Assembly: GCF_015714725.1 (NCBI RefSeq)
Contig: NZ_WBKM01000095.1
Coordinates: 62,001 to 126,000 of the forward strand
Length of the DNA stretch: 64,000 nucleotides
Source of the DNA: Nostoc sp. WHI
GTDB taxonomy: Bacteria; Cyanobacteriota; Cyanobacteriia; Cyanobacteriales; Nostocaceae
Reading direction: 5' to 3'
Made by a program: the position numbers and the translations under genes. Under the pieces are notes generated by a model that saw only the letters and a program-made list of their open reading frames with translations, had not been told where the DNA came from and searched no databases. Shown one piece after another: positions 8,605 to 17,969 of the stretch. Position 1 is the first letter of the stretch; each line of letters starts with the position of its first letter.

Positions 8605-10221
8605 ATGGTTTTTAATTGGTTCCGTCGTCAACATAACGATTCCTCTAACACCCCCTCTGATAAGAAGCAGGAAGAAACTCCTTCTGCACAAGAACCCCAA
8701 GCAGAGCCAGCCGAAACGTTAACACCAACTGCTGAAACTGCACCAGACACAACGACAGATTTGTTGGCGTTTGCTAAAGCTGCTTACAAAAATATCCAGC
8801 AAAAACAACAATCCCAGGTAGTAGAAACCCTGCCTGATTCAACAGAATTATCAGCACAAGCGGAAATTATTGAACCAAAACTAACTGAGGAATCTGTCAA
8901 TACAATCGTAGAAACAGCACAGCCAGAAGTTACTCAAGTAGTTACTGAGGAAGAAATTACAGAAGATTCCTCAATAGCAACAATTGCTGATCAGCTAGAT
9001 GTAACCAGCCCAGAACTAAGTGTAAGTGAAGCTGAACCAATACCTACAGCTACTTTAGAAGCAACACAGCCACCAGCACCAGCCAGTTTATCCTTCTTAG
9101 AACGGGCGGCGGCAGAACGGCAAACAAAGCTGGAACAACTAATAGCTACCGCCATTGAAGTCCCAGAACCGGAGGTAGTACAGGCAGTAGCTGCAACCTC
9201 AGAGACAGAAGTGGTATTTGATGATGGGTTTGTCTGGTCGGCGAAAGTCCTAGCGGCTCAAGGTAGAAGTCCAGAAGACGTTTCTATTGAAGAAATTACT
9301 TGGCTGAAAAAGCTCCGGCAAGGGTTAGACAAAACTCGCCGTAGCATCCTCAACCAACTGAAGGCCATCGTCGGTCAAGGGCCGCTTAACCAAGCTGCGG
9401 TGACAGAAATTGAGGCATTGCTCCTGCAAGCTGATGTGGGTGTACAGGCGACAGACTTTATTATCAATGCCCTACAGAAAAAACTTCGAGAAGAAGTCAC
9501 CGCACCAGAAGAAGCGATCGCTTACCTGAAAAAAATTCTTCGGGATATGCTGGATGCACCGAGCAAAACATCCCACAAAACTAGCTTTACTCCAGAAAAA
9601 GAAACCCTGAACATTTGGTTAATTACTGGGGTGAATGGTGCTGGTAAAACCACTACCATCGGCAAAATTGCCCATCTCGGACAGAAATCTGGTTATAAAT
9701 GCTTAATTGGAGCAGCAGACACTTTCCGTGCCGCCGCCGTGGAACAGGTGAAGGTTTGGGGTAGTAGAAGTGGTGTAGAAGTAATTGCCAATCCTGGAAA
9801 AAATACAGATCCGGCGGCAGTTGTATTTGATGCGATCGCTGCCGCCCAAGCACGTCAAACAGAATTACTTTTGGTAGATACTGCTGGGCGACTGCAAAAC
9901 AAGAAAAATTTAATGGACGAACTCGGTAAAATCCGGCGAATTATCGACAAAAAAGCCCCAAATGCCAAAGTAGAATCATTGTTGGTTCTAGATGCCACTT
10001 TAGGGCAAAATGGACTGCGCCAAGCTGAGGTTTTCTCTCAAGCTGCCCAACTAAGTGGCGTTGTCTTAACCAAGCTGGACGGCACCGCCAAAGGAGGCGT
10101 TGCCCTTGCTGTTGTGCAGCAGCTAGGTTTACCTATTCGCTTTATTGGTGCTGGTGAAGGAATTGAAGACCTGCGCCCCTTTTCTAGCTATGAGTTTGTC
10201 GAAGCGCTCTTGAGTGGCTAG
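8605..10221 (+). CDS. ftsY: Signal recognition particle receptor FtsY
   Basis: A 538-residue SRP receptor GTPase. Residues 1 to about 210 form an acidic, Glu/Pro/Thr-rich A domain typical of cyanobacterial FtsY. The NG domain follows: the N-domain helices (LRQGLDKTRRSILNQLKAIVGQ), the P-loop GVNGAGKTTT near residue 342, DTFRAAAVEQ, DTAGRLQNK, and the TKLDGTAKGG guanine-specificity motif. It docks ribosome-SRP complexes at the membrane for co-translational insertion. Complete and ordinary. Confidence 0.97.
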   Translation: MVFNWFRRQHNDSSNTPSDKKQEETPSAQEPQAEPAETLTPTAETAPDTTTDLLAFAKAAYKNIQQKQQSQVVETLPDSTELSAQAEIIEPKLTEESVNTIVETAQPEVTQVVTEEEITEDSSIATIADQLDVTSPELSVSEAEPIPTATLEATQPPAPASLSFLERAAAERQTKLEQLIATAIEVPEPEVVQAVAATSETEVVFDDGFVWSAKVLAAQGRSPEDVSIEEITWLKKLRQGLDKTRRSILNQLKAIVGQGPLNQAAVTEIEALLLQADVGVQATDFIINALQKKLREEVTAPEEAIAYLKKILRDMLDAPSKTSHKTSFTPEKETLNIWLITGVNGAGKTTTIGKIAHLGQKSGYKCLIGAADTFRAAAVEQVKVWGSRSGVEVIANPGKNTDPAAVVFDAIAAAQARQTELLLVDTAGRLQNKKNLMDELGKIRRIIDKKAPNAKVESLLVLDATLGQNGLRQAEVFSQAAQLSGVVLTKLDGTAKGGVALAVVQQLGLPIRFIGAGEGIEDLRPFSSYEFVEALLSG

Positions 10222-10694
10222 TACCGTCGCAGACAATCGTTTACAGTGAACTGAAAAACTGAATTAGTGTAAGTAAGCTGGTTCAACACTCCCAAGTGTA
10301 TTCTCAGAGCCAACTTACGAAAATATCTACAAATACTTTCTGTAGGAAATATAGCAGTTTGAACTCTAATAGTTAAACTAGAACATTCTCTAGCTTTTGA
10401 CTTCAAGTCCTTGGAGGATGTTTTTTGTAGATTTAGTGTCATCACTTCTATTCATGTCTTACACTTACCAAATGACTACCCCTTATTAGATTTTGATGAG
10501 AAATACATGGCTGGAAATTCCTAATATTTAATCAGGAATGCAATAAGCAAATAAAATACTGATAATATTTAGCTTTTGCGTCTTTATACTCTTGCTAAAG
10601 TCACAAGTCTTGTCTAATTATGGTTTAGCAATGTCAAAGCCAAAAGATTTAATAAGTAATCTAAAATCTGCCAATATAAAGTGCAATAGTACCC
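10222..10694. other. Intergenic region ftsY to PP2C gene
   Basis: About 470 bases with no convincing ORF. An imperfect hairpin leading into gatgttttttg near 10420-10430 could end the ftsY transcript. No riboswitch, tRNA or repeat was recognised. Confidence 0.5.
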
Positions 10695-12086
10695 GTGCCT
10701 GTGTCTCAACTGCCTTCTCAACCCACTGACAACAATACTAGTGCCGCAACAGATGTTACACCAGTCGTGGCGCTCAAAGAACTCGTGGCAAGGTTGCACC
10801 GGGAACAGAATAAAATTCAAGATTTGCTAAGTTCTTTAGGATTTGCCCTCAGAAGCTTCAATAATTTGAATCAGTTTTTGGAACTGATCCCCCTGATGGC
10901 AACAAGAGTAACAGATGCAGAAGGCAGCGCCCTGTTTCTCTATAAACCTAATGGCCAAGTCAGGTTAGAGCAGCTACACTGGCAAGATAGTAGCCAACGA
11001 AAGAATATCCGCAAAGCGTTAGAAATAGCTAGCAGTCAAATCACGCTTGTACCCAATGCTGCCCCTTTAGCAAATGCTACGGGGATTTTGGATGATCAGA
11101 TGCATCGCTATTTAGGGCCAGATGTGCAAATCTTTGGTACAGCGATTTTGGTGAAGCATACAGAACGGGGATGGCTCTATGTCTTGAGCCGCGATCCAGA
11201 ATATAGTTGGACAGAAACTAGGCAAAAATTAGTTAGGTTAGTGGCAGACCAAACAGCAGTAGCGATCGAAAACGATGAACTAGCTGTAGAACTAAGGAAA
11301 AAAGAACGCCTAGACCAAGAACTAGAAATTGGCGCAGAAATTCAACGGCGACTTCTGCCACGTCAATGCCCTACAATCCCTGGTGCAGTCCTCGCAGCAC
11401 GCTGTAAGCCTGCTAATCGGGTCGGCGGAGACTACTACGACTTTATTGCTACCAATCACAATAAAATTCAGCCCAAGATGAAAGACGGTACGGAAACTGG
11501 TCGCTGGGGTTTGGTTATCGGGGATGTTATGGGCAAAGGTGTCCCCGCCGGGCTGATTATGACAATGATGCGGGGAATGTTACGGGGAGAGGTACTACAT
11601 GGTAATTCCCCAGCAGGAATTTTACAAAATTTAAATCGAGTTATGTATGCAGATTTGGAAAATTCCCACCGCTTTGTAACGCTATTTTATTCAGAATATA
11701 ACCCCCACAGCCGAATTTTGTCTTATAGCAATGCAGCACACAATCCTCCGTTGTGGTGGCACGCAGCCACAAAAACTGTCAGCCGTTTAGATACTCTGGG
11801 AATGTTAATCGGTTTGGATGCTAACAGCCAATATGAAGATGCCCAGGTACAGTTAGAGGTTGGGGATACAATTATTTACTATACAGATGGTTTGACCGAT
11901 GCTGCTGCCGCTAGTGGCGATCGCTTTGACGAAGATAACTTTGTTACTAGCTTCAATACGGCTTGTAAGTACTGCAATGGGCCACAGGAGATTGTGGATT
12001 ATCTTTTTGACCAAGTTCAAGAATTCATTGGTGCTGACAAGCAAAACACTGATGACATGACTTTAGTTGTTCTACAAATTTTATAG
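10695..12086 (+). CDS. GAF-PP2C (RsbU-type) serine/threonine phosphatase
   Basis: A 463-residue protein with a GTG start. An N-terminal GAF-like domain (about 55-190) is followed by a short coiled coil (LAVELRKKERLDQELEIGAEIQRRLLPRQCP), the usual linker into an RsbU/SpoIIE-type PP2C domain: RVGGDYYDF, GLVIGDVMGKGVPAGLIMTMM, AHNPPLWW and a C-terminal DDMTLVVL carrying metal-binding Asp residues. Such proteins dephosphorylate anti-sigma-factor antagonists in partner-switching pathways. No antagonist or kinase gene is next to it, so its target is unknown. Confidence 0.88.
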   Translation: MPVSQLPSQPTDNNTSAATDVTPVVALKELVARLHREQNKIQDLLSSLGFALRSFNNLNQFLELIPLMATRVTDAEGSALFLYKPNGQVRLEQLHWQDSSQRKNIRKALEIASSQITLVPNAAPLANATGILDDQMHRYLGPDVQIFGTAILVKHTERGWLYVLSRDPEYSWTETRQKLVRLVADQTAVAIENDELAVELRKKERLDQELEIGAEIQRRLLPRQCPTIPGAVLAARCKPANRVGGDYYDFIATNHNKIQPKMKDGTETGRWGLVIGDVMGKGVPAGLIMTMMRGMLRGEVLHGNSPAGILQNLNRVMYADLENSHRFVTLFYSEYNPHSRILSYSNAAHNPPLWWHAATKTVSRLDTLGMLIGLDANSQYEDAQVQLEVGDTIIYYTDGLTDAAAASGDRFDEDNFVTSFNTACKYCNGPQEIVDYLFDQVQEFIGADKQNTDDMTLVVLQIL

Positions 12087-12091
12087 TCTTT

Positions 12092-13351
12092 CTACTGGCG
12101 ATTAGCTCTTTCTTGGGGAATAATTTCCGTTACTACCCTACCGCTAGAACTACCACCTTTGACAACAATATTTTCTGTTTGCAGATTACCAACGGCTGTT
12201 TCACCCGCAAAATTTAATGGTGGGTCAACTTGCCGATAAAGCACATTTCCCTGAGCTTCAACTAACTTATTGTCTAGATACCAAGTTAGTGTATTAGCTC
12301 TCAGAGATTGGCGACGCTGGCCAATAGCGTTGACGTTACCTGTTAAATAAACCGTTTTTTGCGGTATTTTCATTTCACCTTGATTGGCTGTCACCGTCAC
12401 CTTTTCGGCACGCTGGAACATCCGTGTAGGCGAGTTTGTAGTAACAGTTTCTGCATTCATGTTCCAAGTTATAGAGTTACTAGCTATTTGCACTGGTGGG
12501 TCTAGTAATTCTAGTTGAGCATTCTGTTGGATAGTGGCAATTTTCGTTTTTAAGTTGACTTCGGCAGCATTTCCTTTGCCGCGATCGCTAATGTTATTAT
12601 TTTTGTAGCGGTCAATTTGGATGGGGCGATCGCCAATCAATTTTTCCTCTTTGATTTTCCAGATTAAATGCTCAGTTCGCATTTGCAACTGGGGATCAGC
12701 AGAATTTGCTATTACTCCTCCAGAAAATTCCATGCGCTGTTCGCGGGTTTTGACTCGCGCTTCCCGCGCCACTGCTTGGAGTTGTTTATGAGTACCGTTG
12801 ATTTGGTTGCGGACAATCAACAAATCTTCTTGGGGACGCCATTCTAATTCATTACCTTGCAACACAATCCCATTACTAGGATCTGTGGCAAATATCTTAC
12901 CTTTAAGAAACAACTGCTTCCCATCTTGTTCAATGTCTGCTACATCTGCCTTAATTTGGTAAATCACTTTGCCATCTTGGTACAGTTCACCATAAGGGCT
13001 TTCAGCCTGACCAATTTGTTTTTCTTGGGTGTATTTTGCCCGTTTAGCTCTGACTTTCCAAATCGGTCGTCCCACTTCATCTGCCTGTTCTAGGGTGACA
13101 TCAAAGAAAGTCAAATTGCTATCTTGATTAGATGAACCCGCAGCATTTGGTTGAGAAGCTGGGGGGGATTTACCCCCGCACCCAACTAAACCAATTACCA
13201 AGAAAAATGTCAAAGGCAGGTAATACCAATTTATTCTGAGTTGTAAAGAACTCAAAGATGGCAATGAACACAAGTGGGAGAAATTTGTTTTACTTTCCCC
13301 CTTAATTCCTGAGAACCTTCTCTCATTCTTCCTGCCTTGATAATGCGCCAT
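12092..13351 (-). CDS. lptC: LPS export component LptC (lipoprotein-like)
   Basis: A 419-residue cyanobacterial LptC. After about 40 variable residues there is a hydrophobic segment and a lipobox LVGCGG with Cys58, so the product is probably a lipoprotein or anchored in the inner membrane facing the periplasm. The rest consists of repeated OstA/LptC beta-jellyroll strands (GNELEWRPQEDLLIVRNQ, SGGVIANSADPQLQMRTEHLIWK). LptC passes LPS from the LptBFG transporter to LptA. The long N-terminus suggests the true start may lie downstream. The start overlaps the stop of the NYN gene by one base (TAATG), indicating translational coupling. Confidence 0.85.
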   Translation of the reverse strand: MAHYQGRKNERRFSGIKGESKTNFSHLCSLPSLSSLQLRINWYYLPLTFFLVIGLVGCGGKSPPASQPNAAGSSNQDSNLTFFDVTLEQADEVGRPIWKVRAKRAKYTQEKQIGQAESPYGELYQDGKVIYQIKADVADIEQDGKQLFLKGKIFATDPSNGIVLQGNELEWRPQEDLLIVRNQINGTHKQLQAVAREARVKTREQRMEFSGGVIANSADPQLQMRTEHLIWKIKEEKLIGDRPIQIDRYKNNNISDRGKGNAAEVNLKTKIATIQQNAQLELLDPPVQIASNSITWNMNAETVTTNSPTRMFQRAEKVTVTANQGEMKIPQKTVYLTGNVNAIGQRRQSLRANTLTWYLDNKLVEAQGNVLYRQVDPPLNFAGETAVGNLQTENIVVKGGSSSGRVVTEIIPQERANRQ

Positions 13352-13989
13352 TATTCTTGAATTTCTAGGTGTCCATCACTAGTTCTTGGGTCTTCCAAAA
13401 AACCGACACCAGATAAGGGTCGATATGGGTAGCTTTGGCGAGGGTTTTTTTGAATATCCTCTTTGATGGCTTCTAAATCAATGTAGCGATCGCTTACATT
13501 AATTAAGCTGTCGCTGGTCATCGAACGCAAACTTACTACTTCTACCCGCACGCCGCGATAGCTGACTGAATTTACCGCATAAGCTAAATCCCCATCACCG
13601 CTAACTAAAACTGCGGTATCATAAGAATCTACCAGTGCCATCATGTCTACTGCTATTTCTACATCCAAATTAGCTTTTTTAGAGCCATCTGGTAGCTGTA
13701 CCAAATCCTTAGCAATGACTCGATAGCCATTGCGACGCATCCACAACAGAAACCCCTGTTGCTTCTCGTTTGTTCGATCTACACCAGTGTAGAAAAAAGA
13801 ACGCAGTAGTCTCGAACCCCCAGTTAATCGAAATAACAACTTCGTGTAATCGATTTCAATCCCCAGTTGCAGTGCAGCGTAAAATAGATTTGAGCCATCA
13901 ATAAATATGGCGACCCTGCCCCGATTCTCTAAAACTTGCTCTGGCGTAAATATTGAGTCGTTTTCCAAATTATTCAACATTGTTGTCAT
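13351..13989 (-). CDS. NYN domain protein (LabA/DUF88 family)
   Basis: A 212-residue NYN-domain protein with the PIN-like acidic residues in RVAIFIDGSNLFYAAL, KKANLDVEIAVDMMAL and AVLVSGDGDLAYAV. These match the LabA/DUF88 family, which in Synechococcus affects circadian output and elsewhere has predicted RNase activity. The N-terminal DNSIFTPEQVLENRG-like lead-in is usual for cyanobacterial copies. It is translationally coupled to lptC by a one-base overlap, an association with no obvious functional reason. Confidence 0.85.
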   Translation of the reverse strand: MTTMLNNLENDSIFTPEQVLENRGRVAIFIDGSNLFYAALQLGIEIDYTKLLFRLTGGSRLLRSFFYTGVDRTNEKQQGFLLWMRRNGYRVIAKDLVQLPDGSKKANLDVEIAVDMMALVDSYDTAVLVSGDGDLAYAVNSVSYRGVRVEVVSLRSMTSDSLINVSDRYIDLEAIKEDIQKNPRQSYPYRPLSGVGFLEDPRTSDGHLEIQE

Positions 13990-14146
13990 ACCTCAATTTT
14001 TATTCCTGTTATTTTTGATACAAATTACCAATTTTTACATGCTAGTCACAGCGGCTTATGATAATGTTCCAGGGCTAATAAAGTTAAGCCCCGATAAATT
14101 CTTACCAGAAAATTAAAAATTGAACAAAATCAGAGTTTGATAAGGA

Positions 14147-15742
14147 CTAATCGTTTTTTAGAGGTTCTATTCGCTTAAAAATTGGTTGGGGTGTACCCAA
14201 CTGTTGTTTACTAGATAGTATCCCCCATGTCGCATGGGTGGCAAAAGGAGCGATCGCTGGACTTTGTGTTTGATCGTTAAAGTTTATGCCAAAGCCAAGC
14301 TGCTGATAAATATCGCTGCTAATGTTCGGGATAATTGGAGATAGCAGATAAGCTGCTAGTCTAACTGATTCTAGAACTGCGTAGAGAACTGTTTCCACGG
14401 ACTCCTGCTGTCCCTGTTTATATAATGACCAAGGAGCTTGTTCATCAATAAACTTATTGCTGGCTTGCACCAACGAAAGGATCACCTCGCAGGCTTGACT
14501 GAAAGCTAGCTCATCATAAGCTTGTTTTACCTGTTCCCCTAGAGGTAAACCAATTGCTTTCAACGGATTTTCATCAGGAATGGCTTCATTGCCGCTTGAT
14601 GGTACATTATTATCAGCACAGTATTTCTTCACCATGTTCAAGGTGCGATTAAGCAAATTACCTAAATCATTTGCCAAATCTGCGTTCAGAACATTAATGA
14701 ACCTAACTTCATTAAAATCTCCATCCTTGCCAAATTCGATTTCCTTAAGGAAGTAATAACGAACGGCATCACTACCATAGCGCTGAACTAACGCCACAGG
14801 ATCAAGGGTGTTACCCAGACTTTTGCCCATTTTCTGACCATCTTTAGTCAAAAAGCCATGCCCAAAGACTCGCTCTGGCAAGGGTAAGCCAGCCGACAAC
14901 AACATTGCTGGCCAGTAAACTGCATGGAAGCGCAGAATATCTTTACCAATTAGATGCAAGTTGATCGGCCACCATGTTGCTAAGGCATTTGCTAAAGTCG
15001 GTTCTGCATCTGGTTCTAGCAATGCCGTTACATAACCAAGCAGTGCGTCAAACCAGACATAGAGGGTGTGCTTGGGATCATTTGGTACAGGAAAACCCCA
15101 ATCTAAATTCACCCGTGAAATTGAAAAGTCTTGCAGTCCTTGGTTTACAAAGCTGATGACTTCGTTACGCCGACTTTCTGGCTGAATAAAATCCGGTCTA
15201 GATTGGTAAAATTCTGTCAGCTTAACTTGATATTTAGATAAGCGGAAAAAGTAGTTTTGCTCGTCTCGCCACTCGACTTCTTTGTTAGTGTGAATCGGGC
15301 AACGGTTTCCTTCTAGCAATTCCCGTTCTTCTTTAAATTCTTCACAGGATACGCAGTACCAGCCTTTTTGTTGTCCTTGGTAGATATCGCCAGATTCCCA
15401 TACTCGCTCAAAGAATTCTTTAACGATCGCTTCATGACGAGGCGCAGTAGTCCGACTAAAGCGATCATATTGAATGTCCAGTAATTGCCACAAACTCACA
15501 AAGCTAGGGACAATTTCATCGCAAAAATCTTGTGGCGCTTTTCCTAGACTTTCTGCCGATCGCTGAATTTTTTGCCCATGTTCATCTGTACCTGTAATCA
15601 GCAATACTTGATGCCCCAGCAACCTCTGAAATCGCGCTACTACATCTGCTGCGATCGTTGTATAAGCACTGCCTATATGGGGGACATCATTTACATAATA
15701 TAGCGGTGTTGTCAGTGCAAATGTCTTTTCTGTTTTATTCAC
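14147..15742 (-). CDS. metG: Methionyl-tRNA synthetase
   Basis: A 531-residue class I aminoacyl-tRNA synthetase that charges tRNA-Met. The HIGH-type motif is PLYYVNDVPHIGSAYT and the KMSKS-type motif is GQKMGKSLGN; a short Cys-rich knuckle (WYCVSCEEF...CPIH) sits in the connective peptide. It lacks the C-terminal tRNA-binding extension of E. coli MetG, as is normal in cyanobacteria. Full length. Confidence 0.97.
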   Translation of the reverse strand: MNKTEKTFALTTPLYYVNDVPHIGSAYTTIAADVVARFQRLLGHQVLLITGTDEHGQKIQRSAESLGKAPQDFCDEIVPSFVSLWQLLDIQYDRFSRTTAPRHEAIVKEFFERVWESGDIYQGQQKGWYCVSCEEFKEERELLEGNRCPIHTNKEVEWRDEQNYFFRLSKYQVKLTEFYQSRPDFIQPESRRNEVISFVNQGLQDFSISRVNLDWGFPVPNDPKHTLYVWFDALLGYVTALLEPDAEPTLANALATWWPINLHLIGKDILRFHAVYWPAMLLSAGLPLPERVFGHGFLTKDGQKMGKSLGNTLDPVALVQRYGSDAVRYYFLKEIEFGKDGDFNEVRFINVLNADLANDLGNLLNRTLNMVKKYCADNNVPSSGNEAIPDENPLKAIGLPLGEQVKQAYDELAFSQACEVILSLVQASNKFIDEQAPWSLYKQGQQESVETVLYAVLESVRLAAYLLSPIIPNISSDIYQQLGFGINFNDQTQSPAIAPFATHATWGILSSKQQLGTPQPIFKRIEPLKND

Positions 15743-16303
15743 TAGATTTATGCAGAATAAAAATCAATTTATTAAAACGTCTTACATCTTAACTTTTATA
15801 GCCAAAACCATGTAATTATACAACATTAATACCATTTTCTTCAATAACACCTTAATAGTAGCAAATTTCTCAGGTCAACAATTGTTTTAGAGTATGCATA
15901 AATTCAGCTCATTTCTGCTTAAAAACGGAAATTAACTACTATTAATAACTTTTTCAAATACTTTTTATTAGCTTTTTATTATATGTAAATTGTGATCAGG
16001 AATACATAATCAATGTTTTAAAAGATAAAAAGCTGGCGTACACACTAATAATACATCAATTGAATGAATAACTATAAGGTCTGCCCCGCTTGCGTTTCTT
16101 CATTTTGCGGAGAGTCAGGAGCTTATGGCTTCCTTAAATTAGAACTTTCCCAAAGGAGTTTTGAATGAGTGAATTTTGAATTGCTTAACTGGAGAGCTTT
16201 GTGAGTAGATATTTCTATCTTAAGACTGTTATGGCAGTAGTAAAGAAATGTAAAGATTAAGTTAGAATAAACTACATTTACTGGAAAAATATACTAATTA
16301 GGT
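15743..16303. other. AT-rich intergenic region between divergent genes
   Basis: About 560 AT-rich bases between metG (minus) and a PlsC-like gene (plus), so it must hold both promoters. A ggtctgccccgcttgcg stretch near 16079 stands out as GC-rich, but no RNA gene or repeat was recognised. Confidence 0.5.
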
Positions 16304-17029
16304 ATGAGTCTAAATAGCCCCCTAGAGATTTCTCGCGCTTTGGTGGCGGCGCTCTCAACGCAAATGTTTCGCTATTACGAGAATCGCATTCCCCAAGATG
16401 CTAGCATATTGGTAGTGAGCAATCACCGCAGCTTCATGGATGCACTAATTTTAATGGCGGCGTTATCGAGTCCAATTCGGTTTGCTTGCCATCACTACAT
16501 GGGACAAGTGCCAGTAATGCGAGAGATTGTCACCGGACAATTGGGCTGCTTTCCCTTGGATGGAACTCAAAATCGCCAACAAAGCTTTTTTTTACAATCA
16601 CAGTTGCTCTTACAGTCCAGGCAGATGGTAGGAGTGTTTCCAGAAGGAACTGAACCAATGGTGAAATTTACTCAGCCAAACATGGTGGGTAAATTTCGAC
16701 GGGGATTTGCCCATTTGGCATTACGATCTAATGTGCCGGATCTAGCAATTTTGCCGATCGCGATCGCCTCTTTAGAAGAAATAAACACTTCTGGTTTCCC
16801 CTTAAGGTTTTTGAGTGTATTTGACCCTTCAGAACCTTTATTTAATCAACCTGGTTGGCATCCCTTGGTATTTTATCGTCGGGTTGCCGTGTTAATTGGT
16901 CGCCCTTATTGGATTACGCCCCAGCACAAAAAAAAATATCACGGTAAACAAGCCAGAACCGTTGTAGCTGAACTGACAGAACACTGTCACGGTGAAATTA
17001 GCAACTTATTGCGTCAAGGTTGTTACTAG
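16304..17029 (+). CDS. PlsC-like acyltransferase
   Basis: A 241-residue LPLAT-family acyltransferase with the catalytic NHRSFMDAL (NHx4D) motif near residue 45 and VFPEGTEP around residue 120. The family transfers acyl groups from acyl-ACP or acyl-CoA to lysolipids or other alcohols. It is followed 87 bases downstream by an alpha/beta hydrolase resembling the hydrolase half of plant phytyl ester synthases, whose other half is an acyltransferase. The pair may therefore make fatty acid phytyl esters or acylglycerols rather than phosphatidate. Confidence 0.82.
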   Translation: MSLNSPLEISRALVAALSTQMFRYYENRIPQDASILVVSNHRSFMDALILMAALSSPIRFACHHYMGQVPVMREIVTGQLGCFPLDGTQNRQQSFFLQSQLLLQSRQMVGVFPEGTEPMVKFTQPNMVGKFRRGFAHLALRSNVPDLAILPIAIASLEEINTSGFPLRFLSVFDPSEPLFNQPGWHPLVFYRRVAVLIGRPYWITPQHKKKYHGKQARTVVAELTEHCHGEISNLLRQGCY

Positions 17030-17116
17030 AGCCAAAAGCACCGAAGCTATTAAAAGCAACAATCAGCAAGTCCAAAAATTTCATACCATTAATTAGTGAC
17101 TAATGACAATTGACTA

Positions 17117-17944
17117 ATGACTATCTCAGAAGTTGAGCTAAAGCCTTGTTTCCTTACGCCTAAACGAGTACAGCCAGAGTATCCACTGTTAGTATATTTA
17201 CCAGGAATGGATGGAACAGGTCAACTGTTGCGATCGCAAACAGCCGGATTAGAAACTGGCTTTGATGTCCGTTGTTTGGCGATCCCACGGAAAGACCTTA
17301 ACATTTGGGATGTGTTAACTAAGAGTGTATTGGACTTGATCCACGCCGAATTAGAAAAAAGCTCCCAAAGGGCAGTTTACCTGTGTGGTGAGTCCTTTGG
17401 TGGCTGCTTGGCAATGAAAGTAGCGATCCAAGCGCCGCACTTATTTAAGCGAATTATTCTCATTAACCCAGCTTCTGCCTTTCATCTTCGCCCTTGGTTG
17501 AATTGGGCTTCCCAACTAACTACCTTTGTGCCAGAACCCCTTTATGATATCGGCGCACTGGGTTTATTGCCGTTTCTAGTATCTTTACCACGCATTTCCC
17601 GAAGCGATCGCCATGAACTTTTGAGAACTATGCGTTCTGTACCGTCAGAAACCGTTCTTTGGCGGTTGTCTTTACTGCGAGAGTTTGAGGTTGATGATGA
17701 ACAGTTAGGCCGCTTAACTCAACCAGTTTTGTTGATTGCCGGTGCTAGCGATCGGCTTTTGCCTTCTGTAACTGAAGTCAAGCGCATAGTTAATATTTTA
17801 CCAAATGCCAAGACGCTAATACTTTCTGATAGTGGACACGCTTGCCTTCTAGAAAAAGATATTAACCTCTACGAAATTCTTAAGAGCCAAAACTTTTTAG
17901 AAAGTATAACTGATGTAGCCGAGGGGTTAGAGGTGAAAGGATAG
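17117..17944 (+). CDS. Alpha/beta hydrolase, phytyl-ester-synthase-like
   Basis: A 275-residue alpha/beta hydrolase. LLVYLPGMDGTGQLL carries the oxyanion region, YLCGESFGGCLAMKVA is the GxSxG nucleophile elbow (Ser in GESFGG), and SDSGHACLLEKD near the C-terminus supplies the His. The LPGMDGTG and FDVRCLAIP segments recall the esterase domain of plant PES1/PES2 and the cyanobacterial bifunctional homologue Slr2103. Together with the upstream acyltransferase it may be a split form of that enzyme. An ordinary esterase is the alternative. Confidence 0.8.
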   Translation: MTISEVELKPCFLTPKRVQPEYPLLVYLPGMDGTGQLLRSQTAGLETGFDVRCLAIPRKDLNIWDVLTKSVLDLIHAELEKSSQRAVYLCGESFGGCLAMKVAIQAPHLFKRIILINPASAFHLRPWLNWASQLTTFVPEPLYDIGALGLLPFLVSLPRISRSDRHELLRTMRSVPSETVLWRLSLLREFEVDDEQLGRLTQPVLLIAGASDRLLPSVTEVKRIVNILPNAKTLILSDSGHACLLEKDINLYEILKSQNFLESITDVAEGLEVKG

Positions 17945-17969
17945 GGTGAGAGGCAATGCCTACGGTGCA

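Noticed and set aside
16070-16210. Possible structured RNA upstream of the PlsC-like gene
   Set aside because: A few GC-rich bases and short pairings only; no tRNA cloverleaf or known riboswitch pattern.
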